A stretch of 64,000 bases of DNA from Rhinopithecus roxellana (taxonomy: Eukaryota; Chordata; Mammalia; Primates; Cercopithecidae), in contig NC_044568.1 in NCBI RefSeq assembly GCF_007565055.1, positions 40,575,156 to 40,639,155 of the forward strand, in the 5' to 3' direction. The notes under the pieces were generated by a model. That model saw only the letters and a program-made list of their open reading frames with translations, made no database searches and was not told the origin of the DNA. Shown here piece by piece: positions 12,001 to 24,543 of this stretch. Each line of letters starts with the position of its first letter. Position 1 is the stretch's first letter. Position numbers and translations under genes: made by a program.

Positions 12001-12250
12001 TTATTGTTAAGCTTTACATTTATCAGGCAAGCTGCTAAACTACTTAAATCAGACCTACCTCATATGACCAGGAGAGGATTAAGTTCAATTGTCTACTACT
12101 ATCTTCACTTTACAGATGATGAACTTGACACCTAGGAAGTTTGAGTTTTATTCAAAATCTTCTGGCTAGTAAGAGGTAGAGCTGTGATTGAGACACAAGC
12201 ATTCTGATTCTAGAGACACACACTCCTAACCACTACAAGGCACTGCCACC
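12000..12250 (+). mobile_element. MIR, near full length
   Basis: ACTTTACAGATGATGAACTT, CTAGTAAGAGGTAGAGCTGT and CCTAACCACTACAAGGCACT match the MIR core and 3' half in order, sense orientation. Confidence 0.7.
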
Positions 12251-13056
12251 TAGGGTGAGAAAACCCCACAGTGGGGTTTTCCTTGAAACATGCATGCAAT
12301 CTGCACTCTTTCCAAATCCAAGGGAGTTTTCTTGATCTATCAATTTACCATGTTCCTTTTTATCCCTCTCAATATCTAAGACTCAATTTACTAATTGCAT
12401 CAAATATTACATTAGCTCAGCATTACACTAATTGGCACCATTTTGTTTACTAAATGATGACAGGGTAGAATAGAGTTTCCTTTCCTTGAGGCCCATCATT
12501 ACAATGATTATTCCCCAGGGGGTGACGTGGAAAGTAGGAATGAGCTACACTGCAGCACGCATGGATACCTGTGGCCTTTAACAAAGAGGATGGCCTTACC
12601 CCAAATTATTCCATCTGGCAGAGCTGTTACCTGCTGTAGTTCACACATGAATGGCAAAGATTTGCATGCAAATAGAAGCCTACATGTTTTCTTGGAGCTA
12701 AGAGCTGTATTTCAACATTTCACAGTGGAATTAGCAGTGGACAGGATGCTGCAGCTTTGTGGATGTGCCAGCTAAAACCCTCCTAAATACCAAGCTCTGT
12801 GTTTCACAGCAAGATTGTTTATTGAACCAGTTCGTGGAAGCTCCAAAGACTCCTCCACTGAAACACTGCCAGCTCCAAGCTCTGATTTTGACATTGATGT
12901 TGTCAGATGAGATTAAGCATTGGTCATAATGAATGCTGGCAGACTTCTGTTGAGGTATGATCACTCGTGTTCCTGTGGCTAAGTAGCAAAGCTCTAGACA
13001 GGAGTGAAGCTGTAGTCTTGGGAGTTACTAGTTGCTGGTTTTGTTTCTTTTTCCTG
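12251..13056. other. Single-copy noncoding DNA
   Basis: No gene or repeat recognised. Short frames at 12527-12775 (+) and 12731-12964 (-) carry no identifiable domain. Confidence 0.45.
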
Positions 13057-13061
13057 CTCCC

Positions 13062-13423
13062 TGATATGGTTTGGCTGTGTGTCCCTGCCCAAATCATCTT
13101 GAAGTATAACTCCTAATTCCCAAATGTTGAGGGAGGGACTCTGTGGGAAGTAATTAAATCATGAGGGACAGGTCTTTCTTGTTGTGTTCTCACAATAGTA
13201 AATAGGTCTCACGAGATCTGATAGTTTTAAAAAGAGGAGTTCCCCTGCACAAGCTCTCTCTCTCTGCCCACCACCGTCCATGTGAGATGTGACTTGCTCC
13301 TCCTTGCCTTTTACCATGATTGTGAGGCCTCCCCAGCCATGTCGAAGTGTAAGTCCATTAAACCTCTTTTTCCTCCCAGTCTCGGGTATGTCTTTATCAG
13401 CAGCATGAAAACGGACTAATACA
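13062..13423 (+). mobile_element. Solo THE1/MST-type LTR (MaLR)
   Basis: A complete LTR from TGATATGGTTTGGCTG to GGACTAATACA. It contains CTCACGAGATCTGATAG and TCCATTAAACCTCTTTTT, the polyadenylation region of the family. A perfect 5-bp target duplication CTCCC flanks it (13057-13061 and 13424-13428). No internal coding region is present, so this is the product of LTR-LTR recombination or an incomplete copy. Confidence 0.92.
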
Positions 13424-13499
13424 CTCCCCTTCATCAGTTGCCAATTTCCTAGAAGATAAAGGGCAAGTTGCTTGATTGATCTTCATGGATCTTTACATT

Positions 13500-13915
13500 C
13501 TGAGTCATATTGATCTTTAACCCTCATGCTGTCTCACTCCTTTATACTCCAGCAATCCACAAATACTGTTCTTTGCCCTTACACATGATGCAGTACTAAA
13601 CTTTTTTTGCTTTGCCCATACTGTTCCCACCTTCTGGAATGACTTCCTTCACTACCTCTGGATAGTAAACTTTTACTCATCCTTCAAAAACCTGTTCAGG
13701 CTATTCTGAGAGATCCTCCCCTCCTTGTTCCAAATAAAGATGATTTCTGTATCTCCAAAACCTCGTCTATATCTTTCCTATTACTGCATGATACAAACAA
13801 AGAAGCACACAAAAGTCTTGCCTGTGGAGTCTTATCTTTATACATCCAGATCTCAGCACGATGTTTGGCATAAAGTGTATACTTATTTGTTGAATTTAAC
13901 TGAATTATTCTTCCC
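13500..13915 (+). mobile_element. L2 fragment, 3' half
   Basis: CCACCTTCTGGAATGACTTC, TTTACTCATCCTTC and the ending GTATACTTATTTGTTGAATT follow the L2 3' half in order. Confidence 0.6.
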
Positions 13916-15799
13916 AGGTACAAGGTACAGAACGTATTTGGGAGTTTAAAACAAACCACAACATTATGTTAGCAATTCATGAATTAGTACTAAATTTTTT
14001 GTTTTTGTTTGTGCATAAAACTGCACTGATCTTACCAAAACAGACAAAAAAAAAAAAAACAACCAAAAAATTCCTTGATCTCCTTAACCACAAAAATTGC
14101 TTTCAATAGTATGTGCCAATGCATAGCTACAAGCATGTTTATATCTATACATACATATGTAAATACTTATATAATCCAGAAATGGAGCTTTGATTGTTAA
14201 GATTTTTTGAGAGAGATTTACTTTGAGTAGTAGGAATGAATTATCCTTTGTAGACAGAAATGACACAATGGAGAAATAAGTATTCCCTCCTGATGGAACA
14301 AGACAGTGAGGCTTGCTAAAATCCATTTAGCACAATCAGTTGGTCTATTATCTCCCGATTATGAAAGTGGAGAAATGAGATATTTAATCAGGACATATTT
14401 TAGAAAGTTGTAACATATTTGCGTATTTCCCTAAGGCTTGTAATGAAAAGCTCTTAATATTTCATTTTCATTATTACCAGAAGAGAAGAGTTATAATAAA
14501 AACTCTCCTTGTGGTCTTGATCCCAGAGTAAAAGAGAATTTCAGCATCTCTAGGTCATCTGAGCAATGACCCTCACAGTGAAACTACGTGGAGAACTACT
14601 GGAGATCAGGATTCTGGATCCATTTCCCAGTCCATTGCCATTCTTTGTCTCTGCCAATAATCTCTACTTCTAACTCACAGGACATCTTGTATTTAGGATC
14701 TCTTCTGTGCTTGGAAGGTTATGGAAAATCATCATTCCTATATGCATGCTAAGGTGGACACCTTCCACTGAACACCAAACTCCTCAAGTTCAGGTCTGAG
14801 AGCCACAGGTCAGTAAACTGAGGCACATTTGGGAAAACATCAAGAAGATACTGGAGGAGGCCATCTTTTAAGATTTTTTTAAGCTACACAGTTACCTCAT
14901 TTAATTAGTACGCCGGTATTATCTGCTGGAACAGAAGTGTAATCACTGAACCAGGGAATATCATCAAAAACCAAAATGCTGACTGTGACTTGATTACTAA
15001 TTCTGGCTGCCAAATCCTTCTATTTTTTGAGAGGTTAGACTTACCTCTGTTAGATCTACGTTACAGCTAAGTGTTTTCTGTTCCAAAACAGATTAAGAGC
15101 ACATTGCTGAGAATTGGGAATAATTGTAGAATGCATAAACAAATGATTGCTCTCTGGATAAAAACACAAATTTCTAATATCTTGTTCTCATATTCCAGGT
15201 CTGAGACTAGTCATGCCCAGAAAAAGCAGTTTTTACTGATACAGCTAGAGTAAGGGTCAGTCAGACCAGACAGGGCTGCCTGCTTCCCATTTCCAGTGTG
15301 GTCTGCAGTGGTGTGTCTGATAACAACTGACAAAAAGCAGATAGCATGATTACTGTGATGAAAAATAAGAAGTGAAGAACCACCAGGTCCCAGCAACCCG
15401 ACAGTGGCCCTGGATAGCTAAATTTCAGCCATTCCTAAACATCAAACAGGAAGGAACAGGTTCAATTCATTAGGTGTTTTCAACCTGTTTTTTCTTTTTA
15501 TATATGTATACTGTGATAAGAATGAGTTTGTGTTTGGAAAAACCAATGTATTTATTTGCATTTAGCTGTCATCTATTGGGAGAGAAGTAAAATTAAAGCA
15601 TGGAAAGGAGAATTATTCGAAAAGGCAAACTAATATAAGCAAGAGAGGGCAAAACTTTGCAGTTTCTTTAAAAGAATGTCTTTTAAAGGTCATCTAAGGG
15701 GGTGTGAGTGTCTGTGAAGAATACACTGGTTTATTCATCAAAAAGAGCCCAATCAGGCATGTAGCATAGCTTTCTCACAATCCAGAGAAAAGGGACCAG
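13916..15799. other. Mostly single-copy noncoding DNA
   Basis: No gene, RNA gene or confident repeat seen. There is a 15-base A run at about 14046. Open frames below 80 codons are without recognisable domains. Confidence 0.45.
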
Positions 15800-16300
15800 G
15801 GACTTTGGAAGCTCAACAGAGCAGAGTAGCTCTAAGTGTCTGTCCTCACATGGACATCCAAAGTCTCATTCAGATTTCATTCTCATTCCCCCCTCCCTTT
15901 CTCCTCCTCCTTTCTCTCCATCTCCATCTTTATCTCTGTCTTTTTCGAACTATTTTCACAAAGGGTCCTGGCTGCATCCTGTCTCAGTCCTTTGTGTCCT
16001 AACAGGAAAATCTCAGTCCCTCCTTTCTTGCCTCTTGCTCCCATCCTGGCAAGCTTCCAATTCAAAGATGTATCAATTAGCTAAGCGTGAAGACAGGACA
16101 GACCAAATGCTTCTTTAAATACTGAATGCTTCTTATAAAGTAACTTTGACTTGAAATAAGGTCTGCAGATCGGTAACAGCATTGTGTCAATATGAATCTC
16201 CTGATTTTGATCATTGGGCTGTATTTGCAGAAGAGAATGTCTGTACTTTCCAAGATACATACCAAAGTATCTGAGGTTAAGGAGAAATCATAGTTGGAGA
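15800..16300. other. Single-copy DNA with a pyrimidine-rich patch
   Basis: A C/T-rich stretch at about 15886-15950 lies between ordinary sequence. Overlapping short frames on both strands derive from this biased composition. No gene seen. Confidence 0.45.
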
Positions 16301-16304
16301 TTTT

Positions 16305-17160
16305 TTAACATTTAAGTTCAGGAGTACATGTGCAGGATGTGCAATTTGTTACATAAACATGTGTCATGGGGATTTGTTGTACAAATTATTTCATCACCCA
16401 GGTATTGAGCCTAGTAACCATTAGTCATTTTTCCTGATCCTCCCCTTCTTCCTATTCTCTGTCCTCCAGTAGGCCCCCGTATGTGCTGTTCCCCTTTATG
16501 TGTCCATGTGTTATCATTTAACTCCCACTTGTGAGAATATTTAGTTTTCTGTTCCTGCATTAGTTTGCTAAGAATGACCTCCATCGCCATCCATGTCCCT
16601 ACAAAGAACATGCTCTGTTCATTTTTGTGGCTGCATAGTATTGCATGGTGTACATGTACCGTGTTTTCTTTATCCAGTCTATCAATGTTGAGCATTTAAG
16701 TTGATTCCATGTCTTTGCTATTGTGAATAGTACAGCAATGAACATACACACGTGTCTTTATAATAGAATGATTTATATTCTTTTAGGTGTATACTCAGTA
16801 ATGAGATTGCTGGGTCAAATGCTATTTTTGTCTAGGTCTTTGTGGAAGATCGTGTGGTGATTCCTCAATGGTTGAACTAATTTACACTCCCATCAACAGT
16901 GTAAAGGCATTCCTTTCTCTCCACAACCTCACCAGCATCTTTTATTTTTTGACTTTTGGTAATAGTCATTCTGACTGGTGTGAGATGGTATCTCATTTGT
17001 GGTTTTGATTTGCATGTCTCTAATAATTAGCGATGTTGGGCTTTTTTCCATATGATTGTCTGCTGCAAGTATGTCTTCCTTTGAGAAGTGTTTGTTCATG
17101 CCCTTTGCCCACTTTGTACTGGGGTTGCTTGGTTTTCTTGTATATTGTTTAAGTAGCTTG
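16305..17160 (-). mobile_element. Antisense primate L1 3' end
   Basis: The reverse strand reads as L1 C-terminal ORF2 and 3' UTR. On the plus strand the order is the 3' UTR (TTTAAGTTCAGGAGTACATG), then the Cys-rich domain region, then upstream ORF2. Many substitutions and stops put it in an older primate class (L1PB or old L1PA). It abuts an L1M tail in the other orientation. Confidence 0.88.
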
Positions 17161-17184
17161 AATTATTTTTAAATATTTTCTAAG

Positions 17185-17335
17185 AAAAATCATGTATATA
17201 CATAAAAAGAAAGCAAATGTGACAAAATGTTAACATTTGGAATGCCTGGGTGAGCAGTATCTGGAATTGTACTATTCTTCCAACTTTTCTGTCATTTTGA
17301 AGTTACTTCAAAATAAAAAAAATTTAAAGGGGCTC
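17185..17335 (+). mobile_element. L1M 3' end, sense
   Basis: CTGGAATTGTACTATTCTTC, CAACTTTTCTGTCATTTTGA and TTCAAAATAAAAAAAATTT resemble the 3' terminus of a mammalian L1M subfamily. The younger antisense L1 adjoins it. Confidence 0.6.
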
Positions 17336-17579
17336 TTTTATATTTTTAAAAATTATCATTTTTATTTGTTATCACAGTAAACATCCTCTTTACTCTGTGA
17401 TTCTACTGGGGAGGATGATTGAAAAGCAAAGAGCTATACCCTGACACAACCCAAACCAAACATACTTAACGCACACAACCAAAACTGTATTCTACAACTC
17501 TGGAGAAATTTTTCCGTAGAATTTCAAATGAAGTTGTTCTCATCTTATCATTTGTCCATTCATTTAATCATAGAATGTT

Positions 17580-18300
17580 TATTGAGTACCTCCTGTTCAA
17601 AATGATCAAAAATGCTCTGGTGCTCACAGCCTGCAGAGGAGACAAACATAGTCACTTCCAAGACTGCGTAAGTGTTAAAACAGGTCTATGGAAAACAGAG
17701 GGAAGGAACGCCTGTAATCCCAGCACTTTGGGAGGCTAAGGCAGGCGGCTTGAGGTCAGGACTTTGAGACCAGCCCGGCCAACATAGTGATATCCCGTCT
17801 CTACTAAAAATACAGAAATAGCCAGGGGCAGTGGTACACATCTGTAATCCTAGCTACTCAGGAGGCTGAAACGGGAATTGCTGGAACCTGGGAGACAGAG
17901 GTTGCCGTGAGCCAAGATTGCACCACTGCACTCCAGCGGGGGTGAGAGTGAGAGTCCGTCTCAAAAAAAAAAAATAGAGACAAGGCAACCTTTGCCCAGT
18001 CTTTTAAGGGATCAGAGAGGCCTTCCTAAAAAGCACATGTTTAATATGAGATCCCTAGGGAAAGAGGAGTCAGCTAGATGCAAGAGGTATGTGTGAGCAT
18101 GGGGGAGCAATAATATCCCAAAATGTGAAGAGACTCTGGGGCCTGGCATTGGGGATGGAGAAGAGGGGAGACTCTAGGTTACAAAATAGCTAAAACTGAA
18201 GAGTCAAACAGAAGCCTTATATACTCTCTTGGTTGAGAATGTTATTCTGAATACTACAGGATTTTTAAGCAAAGGGGTAACTGGAAAAAATTGTTTTTTA
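17580..18300 (+). repeat. Ancient mammalian interspersed repeat, split by an Alu
   Basis: GATCAGAGAGGCCTTCC, GGAAAGAGGAGTCAGCTAG and GGATTTTTAAGCAAAGGGGT follow the order of the family noted at 6830. The Alu at 17708-17974 sits in the middle. Confidence 0.45.
17708..17974 (+). mobile_element. AluS/J, slightly 5'-truncated
   Basis: Starts at the ACGCCTGTAATCCC position, missing about 20 leading bases, and runs to a 12-base A run. The target duplication was not resolved. Confidence 0.88.
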
Positions 18301-18839
18301 TAATTTTAATTTTGCTCCTGGTGGAAGTATTGATTTGAGAAGGGCAGAAATGGAGCTCAGGAGACCATTTAAATGATCAACACCAAGGCAAACTAAACGA
18401 TCTTACATCATTTCTGTCTTCTAAAACCCAACTCCTTTAGGTCATATGGACAAACTCATGTACCCTACGCATCAGGTGGATGATAAAGCCAGGTGTTCAC
18501 ACTCTTATCCTGCTTGAGATCATCACTGTGGGCTCAACTTCCACGAAGGCTTTGCTATCCTTGCTCTAAATTCCATGACTGATTCTGGGAGTTGATCCCA
18601 TATCCCTTTACTAACCCACTGACCCTTCTAACCTTCTCTGAACCCTTCACTTCTTGCTATGAAAGTCAGTAAAATGACATCACAAGGAAGCCAGAAATAC
18701 ATTGCTTAAAGCCATAAAACTAAATGTAAAGCAGGTTATCAAAACAGACCTTTCAATGAAGGTTTTCACTTCACTGGGCTTCACAAATGAAACCAGAAAT
18801 GCCTCTTATGGTCAGTTAAAGTCCCACATAGCAAATACT
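18300..18839. other. Single-copy noncoding DNA
   Basis: No gene or repeat recognised. Confidence 0.45.
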
Positions 18840-19330
18840 GCAATGTCCCCCTGTTAACCTTTGTCTGCCAGGTGAACTCTTAATGATTCCTTAAGACCTA
18901 AATAAAAGCGTACCTATTTGGTAACACTTCTCTGAATGGCCCCCACCCCAAAAAGGTGAGACGTTCACTCCTGTGTTCTTACAGTACTTTGTGCTTGCTT
19001 CTTAAGTACATGGGTCCAAACCCTAGCTTTGCAACTGATTTTTAGGTAATGCTGATCATGTTTCTTCGCATCAGTAAAGCAGAGAAAAAAATAGAATATA
19101 CTTCCTAGTGTCACATGAAATAATCACTAATGAATTCTTGCCTGGGTCCCCAGTACATGAAAATAATAGCTAATGGTTGTGGAAGGCTTACTATGGTGTT
19201 ATCATTTCCCCCATTAAAATAGGAGCTCCTTTAGTGAAAGAGACTTAATTACCTATGAATCCTTACTATCTAACAAGCAGTCTGGCATGTAGAGGGAGCT
19301 CCATACATACTTGTGGAGGGCATGAATGAG
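18840..19330 (+). mobile_element. L2 fragment with a MIR inside
   Basis: Outer blocks (AACACTTCTCTGAATGGC at left, GTCTGGCATGTAGAGGGAGC at right) look like the L2 3' half. The centre, about 18990-19190, with CATGGGTCCAAACCCTAGCT and TTTCTTCGCATCAGTAAAGC, looks like MIR. This suggests an ancient MIR-in-L2 insertion. Confidence 0.45.
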
Positions 19331-20855
19331 TGGGTCTAAGTGGGATATCCGGTGATCAGTGTCCACTGCCACAAATAAATTAAAGCCCTGGTTCTTGGCA
19401 GATTCCCGGTGATGAAGTGTCTGGGTTGGTTCACAGAGCCACAGGTTGAGCTCCGGCTCCGCGAGCCTGCTGAGTTGTTTCTGCACACTGACTATCTCTG
19501 ACTGCTCTTCATCCCAATCGCTGGCTTAATCACCTCTGCTGGCTTCTTTCCTGCGTCTTGGTGAGTGAAAAGTTTCTGCTACTGAAAGAATGACTGCCTG
19601 TGATCCCATCCTTTCCATTTGGCCAGTCTCCTATTATTGTCGAGTCTCCCCTTGCTTTAACAAGTGGCTTCCGCTTCATCACAAAGCATTCTGTGCTTGT
19701 ATCTCTTTATCTCTGTGTGGAGTGGAGCAGAGCAGAGAGAGTTCCTCCCTGCCCACATTGTGCTGACACTGAAAGAGACACAATCATCAGGCGGGAAGGA
19801 AAGGTGGCTTTTGAATCTGAACAAATGCATCCCAGCTCAATTCTATGCTTCGTTTAATTAGGAATCAATTGGCTCTGGCCACCATGACTGAGTTCCTCTG
19901 TTCATAGGAAACCAGAACTCAGTCTCTATTTGTAGGAGAAGTGCAGAGAGACGAGGAAGAATTCAGTGGAGTTTGGAATAAAAAGCAGCACCCTGCAGAA
20001 GGAGGATCGGAGTGACCAAAACTACATATAAACAAAGATGATATAATGAGGAAATTAATCCCAATCCCAAAAATGTATTAAGCACCTATTATTAATACGT
20101 GCCAGGAACTGTGCGAAAATCTGGGGGTGCACCTTTAGTTACTGCATTCAAGAAACGTGGTGAAATAGCCAATAGATTGAGTCTAAGGATTTGGTTGGAA
20201 AGCCACCGGGTGTTTTAAAGCAGCAGAAGTCCAAAGTCACATGCTTCAAGCATTACTCTGCAACGATCTGTGGAAACCAGAAAGGTCACGAATTACAGCA
20301 CCATGCTAGGCCACGAACAGATTAGCCGGGACCTCCCGCCTCCCTCTCTATTCCCTCCTCTTCTACTAAAGTCCGTGATTCTGGTACCTGAGAAGACTGG
20401 AATGAAATGTTTCCCACTTATTACAGAAATTCAGCTTCTTTGCTACAGAGTAATTGTCACACTTGAATTGTCTGTTTAATATGGAATATTGCTTTTGAGA
20501 AACCAACAAAGTTATTAAAGCAGTGTTTAGCAAAAAAAATTTGGTGAAATAAAAATCATGATGATTATTGACAGTAACATTATTTAGCCTGAGAAGGGAA
20601 AGCAAGAGGTGGCATGAGACTTGTCTCAAAATACATGACGGGGTGTAGAAGTAAGCTTCCTCCAAGCCCCTTAAAATTATCTACAAAATGCTACCGTATC
20701 TTGCAACATCATTGTGAATGGGAGTTTCATAGGGCTGTACCTGGAAGCACCTAAAATCACAGCACTCCTGAGAAACAGTAATGTATAAGTGCCTAAGTTT
20801 ATCTGCTGCCAGTGATCCTGCTTCTTCTATCCCAAGCCAAAGAGATTCACGTGCT
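19331..20855. other. Single-copy noncoding DNA
   Basis: No supported gene. Overlapping frames at 19600-19861 (+) and 20366-20665 (-) lack recognisable domains. Around 20060-20130 there is a faint old-repeat resemblance. Confidence 0.45.
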
Positions 20856-20875
20856 TGTATTTCCCAGCCATAAAT

Positions 20876-20926
20876 AAATATTGGTATGCCAATATTTATA
20901 AAATGCCAATAAATATTGGTATTTAA
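20876..20926. repeat. Small AT-rich palindrome with a direct copy
   Basis: AAATATTGG (20876-20884) and CCAATATTT (20889-20897) form a 9-bp stem around a 4-base loop. ATGCCAATAAATATTGG follows, giving a partial second arm. Confidence 0.75.
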
Positions 20927-22814
20927 AATACAATGCTTTTACTGTTAACATACAAAGAACACGGGAAATGAAGACTAGGATACACAGCTTGATAGCAGAA
21001 CTGGAAGTTGATCATCTTTCACATGCCCTCAGGAAGTGTGACTTCAGCTGTCATATGGGGGCTTTCCAGCCACAAAGTGTCCTTGTCAAGAGTGGCAACC
21101 TTTTACTTCATCTCTTTAAATTCACACTTCATACCAATTGTCACACCCGATGGCTCAGATCCAACTCCAAGTTAGTACAGCCCCTCTACTTGAATATTTG
21201 CAACTCTATTTCTGGGTCACCTGGCTTCCTGGCTCTCTTCCTCACTTTGTATTCCCTCCTTCTGAATTAGCAAACTGACTTCAGAGGCAAAGCAAGGCTT
21301 GGCTTGGGACCTGGATGGCTGTGAGCACACATTTATTAGTCGTAACTCTTCAAATTACAAATTAATGAAGATTCAACTCAAAGTGACGAAAGTAGAACAG
21401 GCGAATAGTTCAAACATATAATGGAAAAAGACTAATAGGAGAGTTGGTTTTAAGCATATCCCTCTCTATCTGTCCATCTGTCTATCAATCTGTATCTCCC
21501 TCTGTTTTCTTTCCCCATGCCCTGGCTCCACTTTCATCTGTGTACGTTTCATACTCAAACAGGAGCTCTCCATGTGGTCTCTGGAAGCTCCAGCCTTTCA
21601 TGTTTAAACTGTAAGAGCAGGACAAAGGACTGCCAACAAGTTCCTTCCAATCTCCCCAGTAAAAGTCAAAGTATTAGCTCTGATTGGATTAACAGGGGCA
21701 TGTGCCCATTCCTAAAGAAAATGCTGTGGCATCAGGGATTGGATCAACTGATGGCCAGGCTGGTCTCTCACACACCCCTGAGCTGAAGGTGTCACCTCTT
21801 GGTCCAGGAGAGAAGATGCTGTGCTTCCTAAATGAGTCTCCAGAAGTGGTTATTAGTGGGACTAACCAATGCTGAGAAGAGAAAGGAAAAAGCCAGGAAT
21901 TTCCCAAGTTCCCACATTGGAACATGCCATCCTAGCTGAGCCTGTAGCTTTCAACTATTTGAGATGGCAAGCAACAAACAAAAGCACCTGAACCCAATTT
22001 TAGGTGTGTAAGACTGTTTCCTATAGCTCATCCTGTTATGTCTTCTAGAAGGAAAAACTGAAAGAAACTGAGGGTGAGAGAATACACAACAGCCAGAAGG
22101 ACATCTGTTCTCCGTCTTTTGTGAGATCACTGACATCAGATGTTAATAGAGGCAAAATATGACAGATCCAGATGACAACTGCTGGCAGGATTGTGGGGCT
22201 TTTCTAGCGGGAAGCTCTCACTTGATTTTCCTTTAGGATAAGCACACTGATGCAGAGCTGGACTATTTGCACAAAGAAAGAAGTTGTTTCTGAATTGTAA
22301 GTGCTATAAAGAGGATTATAATGAAGATTTGAACTTCAGAGTCTAGCTTTACTTTGGATATGAGAAAGAAACTATCCATCACCTTTTCAAACCTGAATTC
22401 TCTTTACTTCTCCAATCAATTACAAAGATCATGGATATGGAGAAATTGGAACCCGGATGGTATAGTTCATATGAAAATATGTAAAATATATTTCCACAGC
22501 AGAAAGAAATCTTGTCAAAGCATTTTTGAGTGGATTTCTGTTGTTTGGTTTACTTTTTCACTGTATCTGCTGCTTCCCAATGTCCCATCACCTAAGGGTC
22601 ACTTTATTGCACATTATTTCATCCGTGGCTCTGCTACTGGGATCTTCGTATGGTGCGTTTATGGAAACTCATAAATTTTCTGTTCTCATGGCACAAAGTG
22701 GAATTTCTAATAATAATGTTTTAAATACTATCAATCTCATCATCATTATCAATACCAAAAACTATAAAACAAAAATTCAGTGTAAGTTTTCATGCTAAGT
22801 TTAATAGCCATATT
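20927..22814. other. Single-copy noncoding DNA
   Basis: No recognised gene. Frames of 100 and 106 codons at 20968-21270 and 22354-22674 (+) have no identifiable domain, and neighbouring frames overlap them in other phases. I do not call them genes. Confidence 0.45.
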
Positions 22815-22975
22815 GATGAGTGTCTATGACGCATCATGTTCCCCGCTAAGCACTTTATCTATATTGCCCAAAGTACGTTACAGCAAAAGTATGAGGCAAG
22901 CACTTTTTTAATCATCACATTGAAAAACGAAAATTTACACTCAGAAACCAATGCCTCAACCAGTAGAGGCAGCTA
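22815..22975 (+). mobile_element. MIR fragment, 3' half
   Basis: CGCTAAGCACTTTATCTATA, AGTATGAGGCAAGCAC and CATCACATTGAAAAACG follow the MIR 3' order with heavy divergence. Confidence 0.5.
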
Positions 22976-22984
22976 GTGTGTCCT

Positions 22985-23235
22985 TCCCAACATATTCCAG
23001 GTCCCTCTCACCAAACATACATCTGTCGTTTGCTTCCTCTGCCTGTTGTGCTCTCTACAGCATTTGCAACTGCTGCTCTGTATTCTTGATGCTCTGTCAG
23101 GAAAGCTATGTTTCCAGTGCATCTTCTCCACGGCCGTAAGTGGTGACCTACCCCCACCTGGCTAACTTCCACCACCTGGCTAACTTCTACTCTTGCCCTT
23201 AGAATAAAAGTCACCATCTCAGAGTGGCCACTTAT
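22985..23235 (+). mobile_element. Possible L2 fragment
   Basis: TTCCAGGTCCCTCTC, TTTGCTTCCTCTGCCTG and AGAATAAAAGTCACCATCTC resemble the L2 3' region. Moderate confidence only. It contains an 18-bp tandem duplication at about 23154-23190. Confidence 0.4.
23154..23190. repeat. 18-bp tandem duplication
   Basis: CCACCTGGCTAACTTC occurs twice in tandem, with a period of 18 bases and one difference following it. Confidence 0.9.
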
Positions 23236-23254
23236 CAATGTCCCTTCCTTTTTT

Positions 23255-23547
23255 AAAAACACAAGGTTTCATGCACTCTGTCAACTAGGTTGGAGTGCAA
23301 TGGCATGATCACAGCTCACAGCAATGTAGACTTCCCAGGCTCCAGCGATCCTCCCACCTCAGCCTCCAAAGTAGCTGGGAGCACAGGCTCATGCCACCAT
23401 GCCTGGCTAAGTTTTGTACTGTTTTTTTTTTTTTTTTTGGAGATGAGAGCTGCCCAGGCTGATCATGAGCTGTTGGGCTCAAGTGACCTATCTGCCTGAG
23501 CTTCCTAAGATGCTGGGATTTCAGGTGTGAGCCACCGTGCCTGAGCA
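23255..23547 (-). mobile_element. AluJ, reverse orientation
   Basis: A diverged reverse Alu. Flanks TCCCTTCCTTTTTT and TTCCCTCCTCTTTTT form an imperfect target duplication. The 18-T tract in the middle is the expanded A-rich linker between monomers. Confidence 0.88.
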
Positions 23548-23549
23548 GC

Positions 23550-24105
23550 ATTCCCTCCTCTTTTTAATGTACACAGTGGGCATAGATCACCCAGCACTTT
23601 CTTCCATGAGACTTGGAAGTTCCATTCGACTTTCACCCAGAGGTGTGTCCTCTGCATTCAGCTCAGTTTCAGTCATGTACTACATATTGCTAAATAGAAA
23701 AGTGACTATGGTTACTTCCCAGGTGGGTGGCAGGATGCTGGAGACCACTGTACTCTAACCGGTTTCTCAGGACTTCCATCGCCCATGGCCATTTTCCAAT
23801 CTCTTTATTTGCTAAGCCTTATCTCCTTGACTTGAAAACTAGGCTCTATCCCACATGTTATTTTCTACAATACCTATAGGAGTGTGGAAAAATAGAAATG
23901 TTGAAAGTCAACTGATCACAGAAAATAGGAATATGTGAAAAATCTGACAAACTAGAGCATGCATGTCCTTTCTAATTAGGGGTATTTGTTGCCCTAAGGA
24001 TTGAGAGAGCCCAATATTCACAAGAACTTCAAATATTCAAGGGAAGTCAGAAACACTGATTTTTAGTTTCATATGTAAAAATCTGTCACCATTTTAGTAT
24101 CATGT
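23550..24105. other. Single-copy noncoding DNA
   Basis: No gene or repeat recognised. Confidence 0.45.
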
Positions 24106-24109
24106 ACAA

Positions 24110-24275
24110 GATATATGACATTGCACAACTATTTAACCCTTCTTTGCCTGTATTTCCTCATCTGTAATGGGGGAACAATATTGGAACCTAACTCACAAGT
24201 CTGCTATGAGATATAAATCATTTGATAGTTATGAAGAGTTTAAAGTACTTCTTGGCATATGGTAAGTGTGTACAT
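24110..24275 (+). mobile_element. MIR fragment
   Basis: CAACTATTTAACCCTTCTTT, TTTCCTCATCTGTAATGGGG and CTTGGCATATGGTAAG match the MIR core and 3' region in order. Confidence 0.65.
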
Positions 24276-24473
24276 ACATATTTGAATATGTATCATCTAA
24301 TGAATATATAATATTCAATTTCATGTTAAATACATAATTGAATATTGAATTTATAATTTAATAACATAAAAAATACCTGTTTAAAGAAAAACACTGTGCA
24401 ACCAAACAAAACATGTCTACGGGCCACCTGTGGCCTACAGGTTATCAGATTTGAACTGCTGTTTATACTTTAA

Positions 24474-24543
24474 TTTTTTAACATTGTATTCTAGACACAG
24501 GGTCTTGCTATGTTGCCTAGGCTAATCCTACCACCTTGGCCAG
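24474..24543 (-). mobile_element. Very short Alu monomer remnant with target duplications
   Basis: About 70 bp, with GACACAGGGTCTTGCTATGT and CCACCTTGGCC from the reverse strand of an Alu left monomer. The segment between these two blocks is missing. TTATACTTTAA occurs on both sides (about 24464 and 24545), so it is an insertion and not a random resemblance. Confidence 0.75.

Noticed and set aside
19500..19580. Possible exon end: a GTGAGTG donor-like motif near 19560
   Set aside because: A single donor-like motif without a matching acceptor, open frame or conserved peptide is not evidence of an exon.
22354..22798. Two overlapping frames of 106 and 90 codons with hydrophobic stretches
   Set aside because: They overlap in different phases without a known family, and nothing suggests exons or a processed copy.
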